From Pseudoalteromonas luteoviolacea DSM 6061 (GTDB taxonomy: Bacteria; Pseudomonadota; Gammaproteobacteria; Enterobacterales; Alteromonadaceae), in assembly GCF_001625655.1 (NCBI RefSeq), contig NZ_AUYB01000013.1, positions 62,001 to 126,000 on the forward strand: a stretch of DNA of 64,000 bases, written 5' to 3'. The notes under the pieces were generated by a model. It worked only from the letters and a program-made list of their open reading frames with translations, did no database searches and was not told where the DNA came from. Positions 9,024 to 18,431 of the stretch are shown here, piece by piece. Positions within the stretch are counted from its first letter, which is position 1. The number at the start of each line of letters is the position of its first letter. The position numbers were made by a program, and so were the translations under genes.

Positions 9024-9871
9024 TGCAATCAATTACTGAAATAAAGTCTCTACGTAGCCAAATTAAAGCATGGCGCCAACAAGGTAAAAGCATCGCGTTT
9101 GTGCCAACAATGGGCAATCTGCATCAGGGGCATTTCTCTTTGGTAGAAAAGGCCAAAACGCTTGCCGATAAAGTAGTGGTAAGTATATTTGTTAACCCAA
9201 TGCAGTTTGGTCAAAATGAAGATCTTGATAACTACCCGAGAACCTTATCTCAAGACAAACAAGGTTTAGCTGAGCTTGAAACGGATATCGTCTTTACACC
9301 TAGCGTAGACACTATTTATCCAAATGGACTCGATACACAGAGCTTTGTGGATGTTCCTGGCGTGTCTGAGGGTTATTGTGGCGGTAGCCGTGCTGGTCAC
9401 TTTAGAGGCGTAGCAACTGTTGTTACCAAGCTATTTAATCTTGTTCAGCCCGATTTCGCGTGTTTTGGTGAGAAGGACTATCAGCAGCTTCAAGTCATTA
9501 AAACTATGGTACATGATCTTTCAATGCCGATTGAAATCATTGGTGTACCGACACAACGCGAAGTGTCTGGTTTAGCCATGAGCTCCAGAAACGGCTATTT
9601 ATCAGAGCAACAAAAAGACGTTGCTAAAGTACTGTATAAAGTATTGAATGATGCTGCTAACGAACTGAAAAGTGGCGAGCGTAATTTCAGTCAGATAGAA
9701 CTGGATGCTAAATCACAACTAGAAAACGCAGGGCTTAAACCTGATTACTTCTCTATTGCACATCGTAATACTCTTAAACCTGCTATTACCGAAGATGATG
9801 AATTTGTCATCTTAGCAGCAGCCTTTTTAGGCAGTGTTAGGCTTATTGATAACATCCAAGTAACTCAATAA
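9023..9871 (+). CDS. panC: Pantothenate synthetase
   Basis: Condenses pantoate with beta-alanine using ATP, the last step of pantothenate synthesis. The 282 residues are the usual length. The HIGH-type motif is in [14 protein letters not shown] and the KMSKS-type region is [28 protein letters not shown] and [13 protein letters not shown] are conserved binding segments. Last gene of the operon, followed directly by an intrinsic terminator. The beta-alanine it needs probably comes from the PanP-type decarboxylase at 27638, since no panD is seen in this window. Confidence 0.98.
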   Translation: MQSITEIKSLRSQIKAWRQQGKSIAFVPTMGNLHQGHFSLVEKAKTLADKVVVSIFVNPMQFGQNEDLDNYPRTLSQDKQGLAELETDIVFTPSVDTIYPNGLDTQSFVDVPGVSEGYCGGSRAGHFRGVATVVTKLFNLVQPDFACFGEKDYQQLQVIKTMVHDLSMPIEIIGVPTQREVSGLAMSSRNGYLSEQQKDVAKVLYKVLNDAANELKSGERNFSQIELDAKSQLENAGLKPDYFSIAHRNTLKPAITEDDEFVILAAAFLGSVRLIDNIQVTQ

Positions 9872-9895
9872 GCAGCTGCCACTAAAGCTGTGATT

Positions 9896-9919
9896 AAGCG
9901 CCTTTTTAGGCGCTTTTTT
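9896..9919 (+). terminator. Terminator after panC
   Basis: AAGCGCCT, a TTTT loop, then AGGCGCTT form a perfect 8-bp stem followed by a T-run. It lies 25 bases after the panC stop and ends the pcnB-folK-panB-panC transcript. Confidence 0.9.
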
Positions 9920-10067
9920 ATATCCTTCCGGTACTTAACGCCACTGAAATTATTCTAGTTTTATACTCTGAGGTGCGCTTGTAAATATAAAGTGTGCTAA
10001 ATTAAACAAAGTATTAAAAATAAACTTTAATAAAACTCTCTGAAATCACGCCAAAATAGGAACTACT

Positions 10068-10304
10068 ATGAGAATTGCGCTTCCGTTTATATTCATTACG
10101 CTTGCAGCCTGTAGCAATCAAAATAATTCTCCTGAGCTGAATCAGTGTGCCCAACAAAATTATCAATGTGAGCAAAATTGCAGTCTAAGTTCAACAGAAC
10201 AAACAATGACGAGGCAAATATGCAGTGGTGAGTGTGTAGAGAAGTATAATAGTTGCAAAGCACAAGCTGAAGAGCTATCAAAAATTAGAACTGGCCAATA
10301 TTAA
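10068..10304 (+). CDS. Small cysteine-rich lipoprotein, function unknown
   Basis: A 78-residue predicted lipoprotein. The N-terminus MRIALPFIFITLAAC is a short signal peptide ending in a good lipobox (LAAC), so the mature protein would start at Cys15 and be lipidated. The mature part contains several cysteines spaced like two CxxxC-type hairpins (CAQQNYQCEQNC, CSGECVEKYNSC), suggesting disulphides in the periplasm. No family recognised. An AGGA SD lies about 8 bases before the ATG. It is a single-gene unit between the panC terminator and the convergent pstS terminator. Confidence 0.7.
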   Translation: MRIALPFIFITLAACSNQNNSPELNQCAQQNYQCEQNCSLSSTEQTMTRQICSGECVEKYNSCKAQAEELSKIRTGQY

Positions 10305-10332
10305 AATAGCCGTTTTTGAAATTAGCAGACAC

Positions 10333-10362
10333 AAAAAAGCCGCTCAATTGAGCGGCTTTTTA
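10333..10362. terminator. Bidirectional terminator between the lipoprotein gene and pstS
   Basis: A-rich left flank, GCCGCTC, loop AATT, GAGCGGC and a T-run make a strong hairpin with both A and T tails. It serves the plus-strand lipoprotein gene and the minus-strand pstS. Confidence 0.9.
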
Positions 10363-10375
10363 AGCATAATGAGTT

Positions 10376-11344
10376 TTATAGAAGACCTAACTTCTTAAGC
10401 TCACGGCTTGCCATCTTGTTTGTCAGTGGCACATAACCGTCTTTTTCTACAATCTTCTGGCCTTCTTTAGAAAGAACCATCTTTAAAAATTCAGCTTCGA
10501 TTGGTGAAAGCGGCTTATTCGGGTGCTTATTCACATAAACATATAAGAAACGAGAAAGCGGATATTTACCAGTTGCAACATTGTTTAAAGTTGCATCAAC
10601 AAAGTTGTCGCCTTTTTTCGCAAGCGGTACAGTACGTACACCAGAAGTCTTATAACCGATACCCGAGTAACCAATCGCATTCACTGAAGAAGAGATTGAC
10701 TGTACAACTGACGCTGAACCAGGTTGCTCGTTTACGTTATTTCTGAAGTCACCTTTACAAAGTGCTTTTTTCTTAAAGTAACCGTAAGTACCTGATACTG
10801 AGTTACGTCCATAAAGCTGAATGTCTTTCGCGGCCCAGTTACCATTTAGACCAACATCGCTCCAACGGTTAACTTGTTTGTCGCCACCACATTTACGAGT
10901 AGAAGAGAAAATTGAGTCAACTTGGTCGATACGAAGACCTTTGATTGGGTTATCTTTATGTACAAATACTGCTAGTGCATCGATAGCTACACGCACTTCA
11001 GTAGGCTTGTAACCGTAACGCTTTTCAAACGCTTCGATTTCTTTTGACTTCATCTTACGGCTCATTGGACCGAAGTTTGCTGTGGCTTCGGTAAGAGCTG
11101 GAGGCGCAGTTGAAGAACCCGCTGCTTGAATTTGAATATTTACGTTAGGGTAAATACGCTTATATTCTTCAGCCCAAAACGTCATCATGTTTGCTAACGT
11201 GTCAGAACCCACAGATGAAAAGTTACCCGAGATTCCGCTGGTTTTGTTGTACTCAGGTAAGTTTTTATCAAGTGCAGAAACTTGTGTAGATACCAATGTT
11301 GTTACAGCCACACCCATTGCGGCAACTAAGCTTTTAAATTTCAT
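10376..11344 (-). CDS. pstS: Periplasmic phosphate-binding protein, PstS family
   Basis: Solute-binding protein that captures phosphate for the Pst ABC importer. A signal peptide spans about residues 1-24 ([14 protein letters not shown]...VSA). The mature part has the phosphate-pocket segments [30 protein letters not shown] and [12 protein letters not shown]. The start is ATG at 11344, eight bases after GGAG. An upstream ATG at 11371 in the same frame has no SD and would bury the signal peptide. The pstCAB genes are not adjacent, so this may be the stand-alone PstS-like branch common in marine gammaproteobacteria. A Pho box lies about 80 bases upstream inside the end of phoR, so expression should rise on phosphate starvation. 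Confidence 0.92.
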   Translation of the reverse strand: MKFKSLVAAMGVAVTTLVSTQVSALDKNLPEYNKTSGISGNFSSVGSDTLANMMTFWAEEYKRIYPNVNIQIQAAGSSTAPPALTEATANFGPMSRKMKSKEIEAFEKRYGYKPTEVRVAIDALAVFVHKDNPIKGLRIDQVDSIFSSTRKCGGDKQVNRWSDVGLNGNWAAKDIQLYGRNSVSGTYGYFKKKALCKGDFRNNVNEQPGSASVVQSISSSVNAIGYSGIGYKTSGVRTVPLAKKGDNFVDATLNNVATGKYPLSRFLYVYVNKHPNKPLSPIEAEFLKMVLSKEGQKIVEKDGYVPLTNKMASRELKKLGLL

Positions 11345-11422
11345 TGGGGTCACTCCGATTGTTCGTCCCATTTGTTTAACTGGTGCTCATTGTGCGCTCA
11401 GTTAATTACAATAAAATTACTC

Positions 11423-11444
11423 TTAAATGACACTTTTATGACTT
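11423..11444 (-). promoter_or_regulatory. Pho box for pstS, inside the 3' end of phoR
   Basis: Reading the minus strand, AAGTCATAAAA is followed immediately by GTGTCATTTAA. These are two 11-bp direct repeats close to the PhoB-binding consensus (CTGTCATAAAA twice). They cover the last codons and stop of phoR and lie upstream of pstS, with an AT-rich -10-like TATTGT downstream. Confidence 0.78.
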
Positions 11445-12751
11445 TCAGTGGATGTCATAAAAATGCGCTTTTCTTTTGGGAAAGAGAACGAAAAACACGA
11501 CCCCTCTCCTAGCGTACTCTGTATTTCTAAGTGAGAGTCATGTCGACTCAGCACATGCTTAGTGATAGCCAGTCCAAGTCCAGAGCCACCGGTTTTACGG
11601 CTACGAGCTTTGTCTACTCGATAAAAGCGTTCCGTTAAACGGTTGATGTGCTCAGATGCAATACCATCGCCGTTGTCCGTTACAGAGAATGCAGGGCTTT
11701 CACCATCTAAATACCACTTAACCACTATTTTCCCATTGGGTTTGGTATAGTGAATGGCATTAAACACTAAGTTAGAAAACGCACTTCGCAACTCATCAAT
11801 ACACCCTTTGATATCTAGGGTCTCATCAACCTCAAAAGTAATCTCATGATGCTTATCTTGGTTTAGAGACATTCCTTCAGTGTGAATAAGTTTCAGCATA
11901 TTAGGCACGTTTACTGCCTTGTCATCAGTCTGATCCCTATCACCCTCGATACGTGATAAAGATAGCAGCTGATTAACGAGGCTATCCATACGCTTACATT
12001 GTTCTATCATCGTATTGTGTGCTTTTTGCCACATTGCAGGTGGTGGCATCTGATCGCCTTCCATCATCTCCAAATAACCAGTTACAACCGTCAATGGCGT
12101 ACGTAGCTCATGGGAAACATTGGCCACAAAGTCTTTACGCATCTGTTCCAGCTTTTTCAGCCTAGAAATGTCTCGCACTACCATCATTAGCTGCTCAGCA
12201 TATGGCATCACACGAAATTCCAGTACACGCTCTCCATTATGGCCACTTTCTAATTCCAGTGGATCCGTAAAATCATGTTCCTGCATGTACTTCACAAATT
12301 TTGGATCACGGATCAAGTTGTCAAGGCGCTGGCCATGATCCGTCGGCCATTGTAATCCCAAGATCTTAAGTGCCAATTGGTTGCACCAAATAATACTCAG
12401 ATCTTGCTGCATCACGATCACAGCATCAGGCACGGCTTCTGCGCCTTCACGAAAACGTCTGATTAATGCAGCCAATTCATTGCGTTTCTTGCGGTTGCGA
12501 TGTTGTAGGTGATAGATCCCCTCAAAAATCTGCTCCCAAGCACCAGATCCTTCGGGTGGGTTGAAGCTGCGCTGATTGATCAGCCAGTCACTCAATTTAT
12601 AGAGTTGTTTAAAATGCCAAAAAAGCAGAACTGATGCACCTAAAAACAACAGCACAAAAGGTGCCCCCAATAAAATCCCAATAAGGGTTAAGGGCAAAAA
12701 ATACAAAAACAGGCGCTTTAATAACGCCTGTTTATCAATCACTCTATACAT
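11423..12751 (-). CDS. phoR: Phosphate regulon sensor histidine kinase PhoR
   Basis: Membrane kinase that phosphorylates PhoB when phosphate is scarce. An N-terminal hydrophobic hairpin (residues 12-48) gives two membrane segments with almost no periplasmic loop, as in E. coli PhoR. It is followed by a charged linker and a PAS domain (about 100-200). The HisKA motif FVANVSHELRTPLTVV has the phospho-accepting His at about 214. The ATPase boxes are NLVFNAIHYT, VTDNGDGI and GGSGLGLAITKH. It lies 61 bases downstream of phoB and is probably co-transcribed from the Pho-box promoter there. Confidence 0.97.
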   Translation of the reverse strand: MYRVIDKQALLKRLFLYFLPLTLIGILLGAPFVLLFLGASVLLFWHFKQLYKLSDWLINQRSFNPPEGSGAWEQIFEGIYHLQHRNRKKRNELAALIRRFREGAEAVPDAVIVMQQDLSIIWCNQLALKILGLQWPTDHGQRLDNLIRDPKFVKYMQEHDFTDPLELESGHNGERVLEFRVMPYAEQLMMVVRDISRLKKLEQMRKDFVANVSHELRTPLTVVTGYLEMMEGDQMPPPAMWQKAHNTMIEQCKRMDSLVNQLLSLSRIEGDRDQTDDKAVNVPNMLKLIHTEGMSLNQDKHHEITFEVDETLDIKGCIDELRSAFSNLVFNAIHYTKPNGKIVVKWYLDGESPAFSVTDNGDGIASEHINRLTERFYRVDKARSRKTGGSGLGLAITKHVLSRHDSHLEIQSTLGEGSCFSFSFPKEKRIFMTSTESHKSVI

Positions 12752-12812
12752 ATAAAATGATCCTAAAATTTAAGCGCTAGGATAACGCTACCACAGCGCG
12801 TACATTATTGCT

Positions 12813-13502
12813 TTATACCTTACTTGAAAAACGATAACCAGCACCACGTACAGTTTGTACGAGTCGGTCATGGCCCAACGGCGCAATCGCTTTTCTTAAA
12901 CGTCTAATATGTACGTCTACCGTACGATCTTCAACATATACGTTGGTGCCCCAAACATGGTCTAGTAGCTGTTCACGGCTATAAACACGCTCAGGATGCG
13001 TCATGAAGAAGTGTAGGAGCCTAAACTCAGTAGGACCCATCTCTAATTCGTTACCAGCAGAAGTTACGCGGTGTGAAATAGGATCAAGTCTTAAGCCATG
13101 AACTTCAATTGCTTCTTCCAACGAAGTTGGAGAAACACGGCGCATCACAGCTTTGATACGAGCCATTAACTCTTTAGGTGAAAAAGGTTTGGTCACATAG
13201 TCATCTGCGCCTACTTCTAATCCTTTAACCTTGTCTTCCTCTTCACCACGTGCTGTTAACATGATGATTGGAATTTGACGTGTATATTCGCTCTGCTTGA
13301 ACTTTTTCGCAATTTGGATACCGCTACCTCCTGGTAACATCCAATCCAGTAGTACCATATCTGGGTATGGCTCTACCATGGCCGCAATTGCCGAATCATA
13401 GTCTTCAGCTTCAACTGCTTGAAAGCCATTTTGTTCCAACACAAACACCAGCATCTCTCTGATCGGTGCTTCGTCATCAACTACTAGTACTCTACGTGAC
13501 AT
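12813..13502 (-). CDS. phoB: Phosphate regulon response regulator PhoB
   Basis: OmpR-family activator of the Pho regulon. The receiver domain has the acidic pair at residues 9-11, the phospho-acceptor Asp53 in LLDWMLPGG and the conserved Lys in [13 protein letters not shown]. The C-terminal winged-helix domain ends in [10 protein letters not shown] and VRGAGYRF. The start [11 protein letters not shown] at 13502 gives 229 residues and the same numbering as E. coli PhoB. The ATG at 13508 would add two residues. A Pho box lies 48 bases upstream, so autoregulation is expected. Confidence 0.97.
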   Translation of the reverse strand: MSRRVLVVDDEAPIREMLVFVLEQNGFQAVEAEDYDSAIAAMVEPYPDMVLLDWMLPGGSGIQIAKKFKQSEYTRQIPIIMLTARGEEEDKVKGLEVGADDYVTKPFSPKELMARIKAVMRRVSPTSLEEAIEVHGLRLDPISHRVTSAGNELEMGPTEFRLLHFFMTHPERVYSREQLLDHVWGTNVYVEDRTVDVHIRRLRKAIAPLGHDRLVQTVRGAGYRFSSKV

Positions 13503-13549
13503 TCCCATTTATCTCTTACGTTACCGAAGTCGGTTTCATTATTATGACT

Positions 13550-13571
13550 AAGTATGACAGTTTTATGAAAG
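13550..13571 (-). promoter_or_regulatory. Pho box upstream of phoB
   Basis: On the minus strand CTTTCATAAAA is followed by CTGTCATACTT, two adjacent 11-bp repeats nearly identical to the PhoB-binding consensus. A weaker third copy (AGTCATAATAA) follows. The position, 48 bases before the phoB start, fits autoregulation of phoBR. Confidence 0.82.
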
Positions 13572-13595
13572 TTTACCTGATAAATAACAGGTAAA
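13572..13595. repeat. Inverted repeat next to the phoB Pho box
   Basis: TTTACCTG at 13572-13579 and CAGGTAAA at 13588-13595 are perfect 8-bp complements separated by 8 A/T bases. It abuts the upstream edge of the Pho box. The arm spacing fits a dimeric regulator site, but no family is recognised. Confidence 0.5.
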
Positions 13596-13624
13596 TTCAT
13601 TTCTCTAGAACATAATTTCAATGA

Positions 13625-14140
13625 GTTAGATATAATTTGTCCCTAAATTATCTTCAAATTGATGCAATTAGCTTCGAATACCTTAGTATTCAAAATAACA
13701 TTTATGAGACAAAAAATTTCTCAAATTTATGGGATCAGTATTTTTCTAACTTTGATTGTGAGGGATCAAAATCTTACCTAGTGGATCTCTTTGGGATCAC
13801 ATTTTTACTGACTCAATGGAAAACTCTGCAAAATAAAAGTAGCTAAGTCATTGATATTTTTATCGAGGAAATGACCTATCAGCTTTTAGTACCCTACCAT
13901 GTTCGATAATTGGCGGCGATCAGTTGGTATAAATCAGATCCTTTAAAACTGATGTTGGTAAAAATATGATCCTTGGCTCTCAAGTAAGTATAACTCTGAT
14001 CTGAACACCACTGAGTTAGTAAGATCTCGATCTCTTAACCTTGTCTTAGTTAAATAATGATCCCGATAAACTGGCTACCTGATCGCCCAAAACTCATCTG
14101 GGTTAGACGCTAAATATACATATTAACCCACTGAGTACAA
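13625..14140. repeat. Degenerate tandem array, about 31-bp period, GATC-centred units
   Basis: Non-coding DNA upstream of phoB and downstream of fbaA. It holds 12 GATC sites in 352 bp (13733, 13764, 13784, 13795, 13918, 13937, 13968, 13998, 14023, 14029, 14059, 14081), against about 1.4 expected for random sequence. Most fall on a 30-31 bp ladder: 13733/13764/13795, then 13937/13968/13998/14029/14059. Units starting at 13923, 13954, 13984, 14015 and 14045 align as GTTRGTAWAAATNTGATC, with T2, G5, T6, A10 and GATC invariant. ACTGA or ACTGG often precedes the next unit. The units at 13719, 13750 and 13781 share GGGATCA. Older decayed units seem to extend to 13625 and past 14129. A 69-codon open frame inside it (13637-13846) looks spurious. 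The function is unknown; see findings. Confidence 0.72.
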
Positions 14141-14170
14141 CGTCATTAGACGCGTAAACAATCGACACAA

Positions 14171-14194
14171 AAAAGCCCCAACAAAGGGGCTTTT
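14171..14194 (-). terminator. Terminator after fbaA
   Basis: AAAAGCCCC and GGGGCTTTT, separated by 6 bases, form a 9-bp stem. A/T tails on both sides allow action on the minus strand, 28 bases past the fbaA stop. Confidence 0.88.
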
Positions 14195-14221
14195 AAATAT
14201 CAATATGCTCTCAAAAGTATA

Positions 14222-15286
14222 TTACTTTACTTTTGGCGCTAGCTCACCTGAAAGGTACTTCAAGTGCATGTCGTCTAAAGAGATTGCCTTGATGTTTGAT
14301 GCTTGACCAGCAGTACCAAACGCTTCATAACGCGCGATACAAATCTCTGTCATTGCTTTTGTCGCTTCAGCTAAATATTTACGAGGGTCAAAATTAGCAG
14401 GGTTGTGAGCAAGGTGACGACGAATTGCACCAGTTGCCGCTAAACGCAGATCCGTGTCGATATTAACTTTACGCACACCGTGCTTAATACCTTCTACGAT
14501 CTGTTCAACAGGTACACCATAAGTTTCTGGGATCTCACCACCAAACTCATTGATCACTGCTAGCCACTCCTGAGGAACAGATGAAGATCCGTGCATTACT
14601 AGGTGCGTATCAGGAATACGGGCATGAATTTCTTTGATGCGATCAATAGCTAAGATATCGCCTGTTGGTGGACGAGTGAATTTGTATGCACCGTGAGAAG
14701 TACCACATGCAATAGCAAGGGCATCTACACCTGTTTTCTTAACAAAGTCAGCCGCTTCTTCTGGATCTGTCAGTAGCTGGTCTTGAGTCAATTTACCCAC
14801 AGCACCGATGCCATCTTCCTCACCTGCTTCACCAGTTTCCAATGAACCTAAAACGCCTAGCTCACCTTCTACAGATACACCACAAGCATGGGCCATTTCA
14901 ACTGTGCGACGTGTCACATCAACATTGTACTCATAAGTTGAAGGTGTTTTACCGTCGTCAAGCAATGAACCATCCATCATTACTGATGAAAAGCCAAGTT
15001 GAATTGAACGCTGACATACCGCTGGTGACGTACCATGATCTTGGTGCATTACCACAGGAATATGAGGCCATTCTTCAACTGCTGCAAGGATCATATGGCG
15101 AATAAATGGCGCGCCCGCATAGCTTCGAGCCCCTGCAGAGCCTTGCACGATCACTGGGCTGTTTGTTCTATCAGCCGCTTCCATGATTGCACGCATTTGC
15201 TCTTGGTTATTCACGTTAAAGGCAGGAACGCCGTATCCATTCTCAGCCGCATGATCGAGAAGTTGACGCATACTGATTAAAGCCAT
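14222..15286 (-). CDS. fbaA: Class II fructose-bisphosphate aldolase
   Basis: Zinc-dependent aldolase that splits fructose 1,6-bisphosphate into two triose phosphates, or the reverse. The zinc/active-site segments are [11 protein letters not shown] (about residue 80), [22 protein letters not shown] and [21 protein letters not shown] is the phosphate-binding loop. The 354 residues match the FbaA/CbbA type. The start [10 protein letters not shown] is at 15286, eight bases after GGAGAA. An in-frame extension to 15322 has no SD. It is the last gene of an epd-pgk-fbaA cluster. Confidence 0.97.
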   Translation of the reverse strand: MALISMRQLLDHAAENGYGVPAFNVNNQEQMRAIMEAADRTNSPVIVQGSAGARSYAGAPFIRHMILAAVEEWPHIPVVMHQDHGTSPAVCQRSIQLGFSSVMMDGSLLDDGKTPSTYEYNVDVTRRTVEMAHACGVSVEGELGVLGSLETGEAGEEDGIGAVGKLTQDQLLTDPEEAADFVKKTGVDALAIACGTSHGAYKFTRPPTGDILAIDRIKEIHARIPDTHLVMHGSSSVPQEWLAVINEFGGEIPETYGVPVEQIVEGIKHGVRKVNIDTDLRLAATGAIRRHLAHNPANFDPRKYLAEATKAMTEICIARYEAFGTAGQASNIKAISLDDMHLKYLSGELAPKVK

Positions 15287-15406
15287 ATTGCTTTTCTCCA
15301 ATTTTTGATGGTTTTTCACCATCTATTTGAACGGGATAGATATTTTTGGTTGTTACCAACCACCATTTATTGAACAAAGAGTGAGAGAGTGCTCAATAAA
15401 TAGTTT

Positions 15407-15422
15407 GAGGCGCAAGCGCCTC
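15407..15422 (-). terminator. GC hairpin between pgk and fbaA
   Basis: GAGGCG and CGCCTC around a 4-base loop (a perfect palindromic 16-mer) lie 8 bases after the pgk stop. The following T-run is poor, so partial termination or RNA processing between pgk and fbaA is more likely than a full stop. Confidence 0.5.
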
Positions 15423-15429
15423 ATTTAAA

Positions 15430-16608
15430 TTATGCTTTTGCTCTTTGCTCTAGCATTTCAACTGCTGGTAATTTTTTACCTTCTAAGAACTCTAAGAACG
15501 CACCACCACCAGTTGAAATATATGAAATTTCATCACCAACACCATACTTGTCTATGGCTGCAAGTGTGTCACCGCCACCTGCAATTGAAAACGCTTTTGA
15601 TTTTGCAATTGCGTGCGCGATGGCTTCAGTACCATTACCAAATTGGTCAAATTCAAATACGCCAACAGGACCATTCCATACAACAGTACCTGCTTGCTCG
15701 ATGATTTTAGCCAATTCATTTGCCGTATTCGGACCAATGTCAAAAATCATATCGTCACTGTGCACTTCAGACACATCTTTGATGACTGCAACCGCTGTTT
15801 CTGAAAACTCTTTGCCAACTACGACATCTGTTGGTACAGGAATATCACCATTGTTGGCTTGAGCAGCAGTGCTAAGCTTTTGTGCTTCAGGGATCAACTC
15901 TTCTTCATACAGAGACTTGCCAACTGGACTGCCTGATGCTGCAATGAATGTGTTGGCAATACCACCACCAGTTACTAGCTGATCAACAACCGTAGACAAT
16001 GAGTCCAATACCGTCAGTTTAGTTGACACTTTCGAGCCACCTACAATTGCCACAAGTGGACGTGCTGGATTGTCTAATGCTTTACCGAGTGCATCTAATT
16101 CTGCTGCCAGAAGAGGACCTGCACATGCCACTTCTGCAAATAAGCCAACACCATGTGTCGAAGCTTGTGCACGGTGCGCTGTACCAAAGGCATCCATGAC
16201 ATATACATCACATAACGCAGCAAGCTGCTTAGATAATGCCTCGTCGTTTTTCTTCTCACCTTTATTAAAGCGCACATTTTCAAAAACAACCACTTCGCCG
16301 TCAGCAACTTCTACTCCATCAAGGTAGTCAGTTACCAAGCGCACGCTTTGGTCAAGAGCTTCATTGAGGTAGTCTACAACGGGCTGAAGTGAATACTGAG
16401 CATCGTATTCCCCTTCCGTTGGGCGACCAAGGTGAGACATAACCATTACTTTCGCGCCTTTTTCAAGTGCTAACTTAATGGTTGGCAACGATGCTTTAAT
16501 ACGTGCGTCAGACGTTACTTTGCCGTCTTTTACTGGCACGTTTAAATCTTCACGAATAAGCACGCGTTTGCCGTTTAAATCTAAATCCGCCATCTTGATG
16601 ACTGACAT
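15430..16608 (-). CDS. pgk: Phosphoglycerate kinase
   Basis: Transfers phosphate between 1,3-bisphosphoglycerate and ADP in glycolysis. The family signature [17 protein letters not shown] is at residues 13-29, followed by [37 protein letters not shown] and the C-terminal nucleotide loop [18 protein letters not shown]. About 392 residues, the usual length for enterobacterial-type Pgk. The start is the second of two nearby ATGs (16608), six bases after AAGGAG. The first ATG (16614) directly touches the SD. Confidence 0.98.
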   Translation of the reverse strand: MSVIKMADLDLNGKRVLIREDLNVPVKDGKVTSDARIKASLPTIKLALEKGAKVMVMSHLGRPTEGEYDAQYSLQPVVDYLNEALDQSVRLVTDYLDGVEVADGEVVVFENVRFNKGEKKNDEALSKQLAALCDVYVMDAFGTAHRAQASTHGVGLFAEVACAGPLLAAELDALGKALDNPARPLVAIVGGSKVSTKLTVLDSLSTVVDQLVTGGGIANTFIAASGSPVGKSLYEEELIPEAQKLSTAAQANNGDIPVPTDVVVGKEFSETAVAVIKDVSEVHSDDMIFDIGPNTANELAKIIEQAGTVVWNGPVGVFEFDQFGNGTEAIAHAIAKSKAFSIAGGGDTLAAIDKYGVGDEISYISTGGGAFLEFLEGKKLPAVEMLEQRAKA

Positions 16609-16638
16609 GGACATCTCCTTAAAAGAACGATACTAAAA

Positions 16639-17652
16639 TTATTTGGCTTTCATCATTGCCATTGCGGTGTCGAGCATACGGTTTGCAAAACCCCACTCGT
16701 TATCACACCAAACTAAAACTTTCACTAAACGTTTGTGGCTAACTCTAGTCTGTGTTCCATCAATAATACTTGAATGAGGATCGTGGTTAAAATCTACAGA
16801 GACTAGAGGTTCTTCAGTGTAATCTAAAATCCCTTGAAGCCTGCCCGAAGCAGCCTTTTCTAATACCTGATTGACTTGATCTAAAGTCACATCAGAATCA
16901 AGAGATACACTCAAATCCATGGCCGTTACATTAATTGTTGGTACTCGGACGGCAATCGCTTCGAAGCGACCATGAAATTTAGGTAAAATTCGCTCTATAC
17001 CACGAGCCAACTTTGTATCAACCGGGATAATTGATTGGCTAGCTGCGCGGGTGCGTCGTAAGTCTTTGTGATAGGCATCTATCACCTGTTGGTCATGCAT
17101 AGAGGCATGGATCGTAGTGATTGCCCCAGACTCTATCCCAAAAGCATCATCCAGTACTTTTATGACAGGAACAATACAGTTTGTTGTACAAGAGCCGTTT
17201 GACACAACACTATGATGGGACTTTAAATTATCTTCATTGATACCATAGACAATGGTTTCATCGACGTCAGCGTCAGCAGGGTGAGAAAACAGCACTTTTT
17301 TTGCGCCAGCAGTAATATGTGCCGCAGCATGTTGGCGAGAGTGGTAAATACCAGTACATTCAAGTACGACATCAACATCTAGTGCGTGCCATGGTAAATG
17401 ACTTGGGTCTGGCTCATTGAAAATCTGAATTTGTTGACCAGCAACTTCTAAATAAGGTTTGTTAAGGGCAACAGGAAAGGCAAAACGCCCATGAGAGGTA
17501 TCATATTTCATCAAATGTGCGATCCCCTCAGGATCGGCTAGCTCATTAATAGCTACGATTTGAATTTCATTGTGACGCCCTGATTCATAAAGGGCTCGGA
17601 CAATATTGCGACCTATGCGACCAAAACCATTGATTGCCAGTTTGATTGTCAT
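16639..17652 (-). CDS. epd: D-erythrose-4-phosphate dehydrogenase
   Basis: NAD-dependent enzyme of the GAPDH superfamily, which oxidises erythrose 4-phosphate to 4-phosphoerythronate for pyridoxal phosphate synthesis. The Rossmann motif [17 protein letters not shown] opens the protein. The active-site cysteine is in [15 protein letters not shown] near residue 155, and the long segments following ([36 protein letters not shown]) are characteristic of Epd rather than GapA. The usual Ala of SNASCTTNC is Gly here, a mild change. The 337 residues match. It is the first gene of the epd-pgk-fbaA cluster, with 30 bases to pgk. Confidence 0.95.
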   Translation of the reverse strand: MTIKLAINGFGRIGRNIVRALYESGRHNEIQIVAINELADPEGIAHLMKYDTSHGRFAFPVALNKPYLEVAGQQIQIFNEPDPSHLPWHALDVDVVLECTGIYHSRQHAAAHITAGAKKVLFSHPADADVDETIVYGINEDNLKSHHSVVSNGSCTTNCIVPVIKVLDDAFGIESGAITTIHASMHDQQVIDAYHKDLRRTRAASQSIIPVDTKLARGIERILPKFHGRFEAIAVRVPTINVTAMDLSVSLDSDVTLDQVNQVLEKAASGRLQGILDYTEEPLVSVDFNHDPHSSIIDGTQTRVSHKRLVKVLVWCDNEWGFANRMLDTAMAMMKAK

Positions 17653-17809
17653 TAATTAGAAGACCCATTTCTACATGCAAAAAGGAGTTATTGACGCTCC
17701 CCTATAAAGATGGCGCTATTGTAATCGACCTTGAACAAATGTGTAAGGGATATGCAAAAATTTTTCTGTGTAATACGGTGAGACGCCATAAAACTCACAT
17801 CAGTGACGT

Positions 17810-18427
17810 TTACACTAATGCACTTAGCTTTACATGCTTTTCAGAGCCAAGGTGGTTCACTTGTGCCAGCAAAAGTTCTGCGGTCGCAAGTGCATCACTT
17901 AACGCATTGTGGTTTTGATAATCAGGCAATCCATATCGCTCTCGGCATGCTGGTAAGCGCAACTGATCTTGAATTACCTGCTGATGCTGACGAAGCAATC
18001 TCGACTTCTCAATTTTTAAGGTATCTATCATTTGATTTGGTCGTGTAGCGATACCGAGCGCTGCAAAAGACTTTTTGATAAATGCCCAGTCAAGCGCAGT
18101 GTGATGACACACCAATACGCGCCCTTCAAGCGCCTCGGCGAACTCCCTCATAATCACTTTAATGTCGACACCTTTTGCCAATTGCGCGTCATCAATACCA
18201 TGGTAAACGGGGCTTTGAGCCAAACTCTTCACACTGCGATTGATCAAGTATCGAGACTCTGCTAAAACTATTCTTCCGCGTCTAATTATGACCCAAGCGG
18301 CAGATACTATTTCATGCTGCGTAGGGTCTAGACCGGTAAGTTCTAAATCTAAAACAACCAATTCACTATCAAGCCATAGCTCACGTGCAGCGCCATGTTT
18401 AAAAAACCAAGGAAATTTCCATCGCAT
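17810..18427 (-). CDS. DnaQ-like 3'-5' exonuclease domain protein
   Basis: A 205-residue DEDD-type exonuclease related to the DNA polymerase III epsilon proofreading subunit. Exo I is VVLDLELTGLDPTQHEIVSA, with Glu replacing the usual second aspartate position as DLE. Exo II is around VCHHTALDWAFI and Exo III is YQNHNALSDALATAELL, giving the HxxxxD pattern. It is too short and differs outside the motifs to be the replicative DnaQ itself. It begins 4 bases after the stop of the CBS/DUF294 gene, so the two are probably co-transcribed. This pairing next to a sodium/solute symporter recurs in marine gammaproteobacteria, as far as I recall. The actual substrate is unknown. Confidence 0.85.
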   Translation of the reverse strand: MRWKFPWFFKHGAARELWLDSELVVLDLELTGLDPTQHEIVSAAWVIIRRGRIVLAESRYLINRSVKSLAQSPVYHGIDDAQLAKGVDIKVIMREFAEALEGRVLVCHHTALDWAFIKKSFAALGIATRPNQMIDTLKIEKSRLLRQHQQVIQDQLRLPACRERYGLPDYQNHNALSDALATAELLLAQVNHLGSEKHVKLSALV

Positions 18428-18431
18428 CGTT

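Noticed and set aside
12120..12338. Plus-strand open frames antisense to phoR, pgk, obgE and other minus-strand genes
   Set aside because: These are shadows of strongly conserved genes; no SD, family or codon support for any of them.
13637..13846. A 69-codon plus-strand open frame between phoB and fbaA
   Set aside because: It lies inside the GATC repeat array, has no ribosome-binding site or family resemblance, and its composition follows the repeat units.
13625..14140. GATC array as a CRISPR array or as the chromosomal origin oriC
   Set aside because: Units are degenerate and there are no identical repeats with unique spacers or cas genes. No DnaA-box cluster, and none of the genes usual around oriC (mnmG, dnaA, dnaN) is near.
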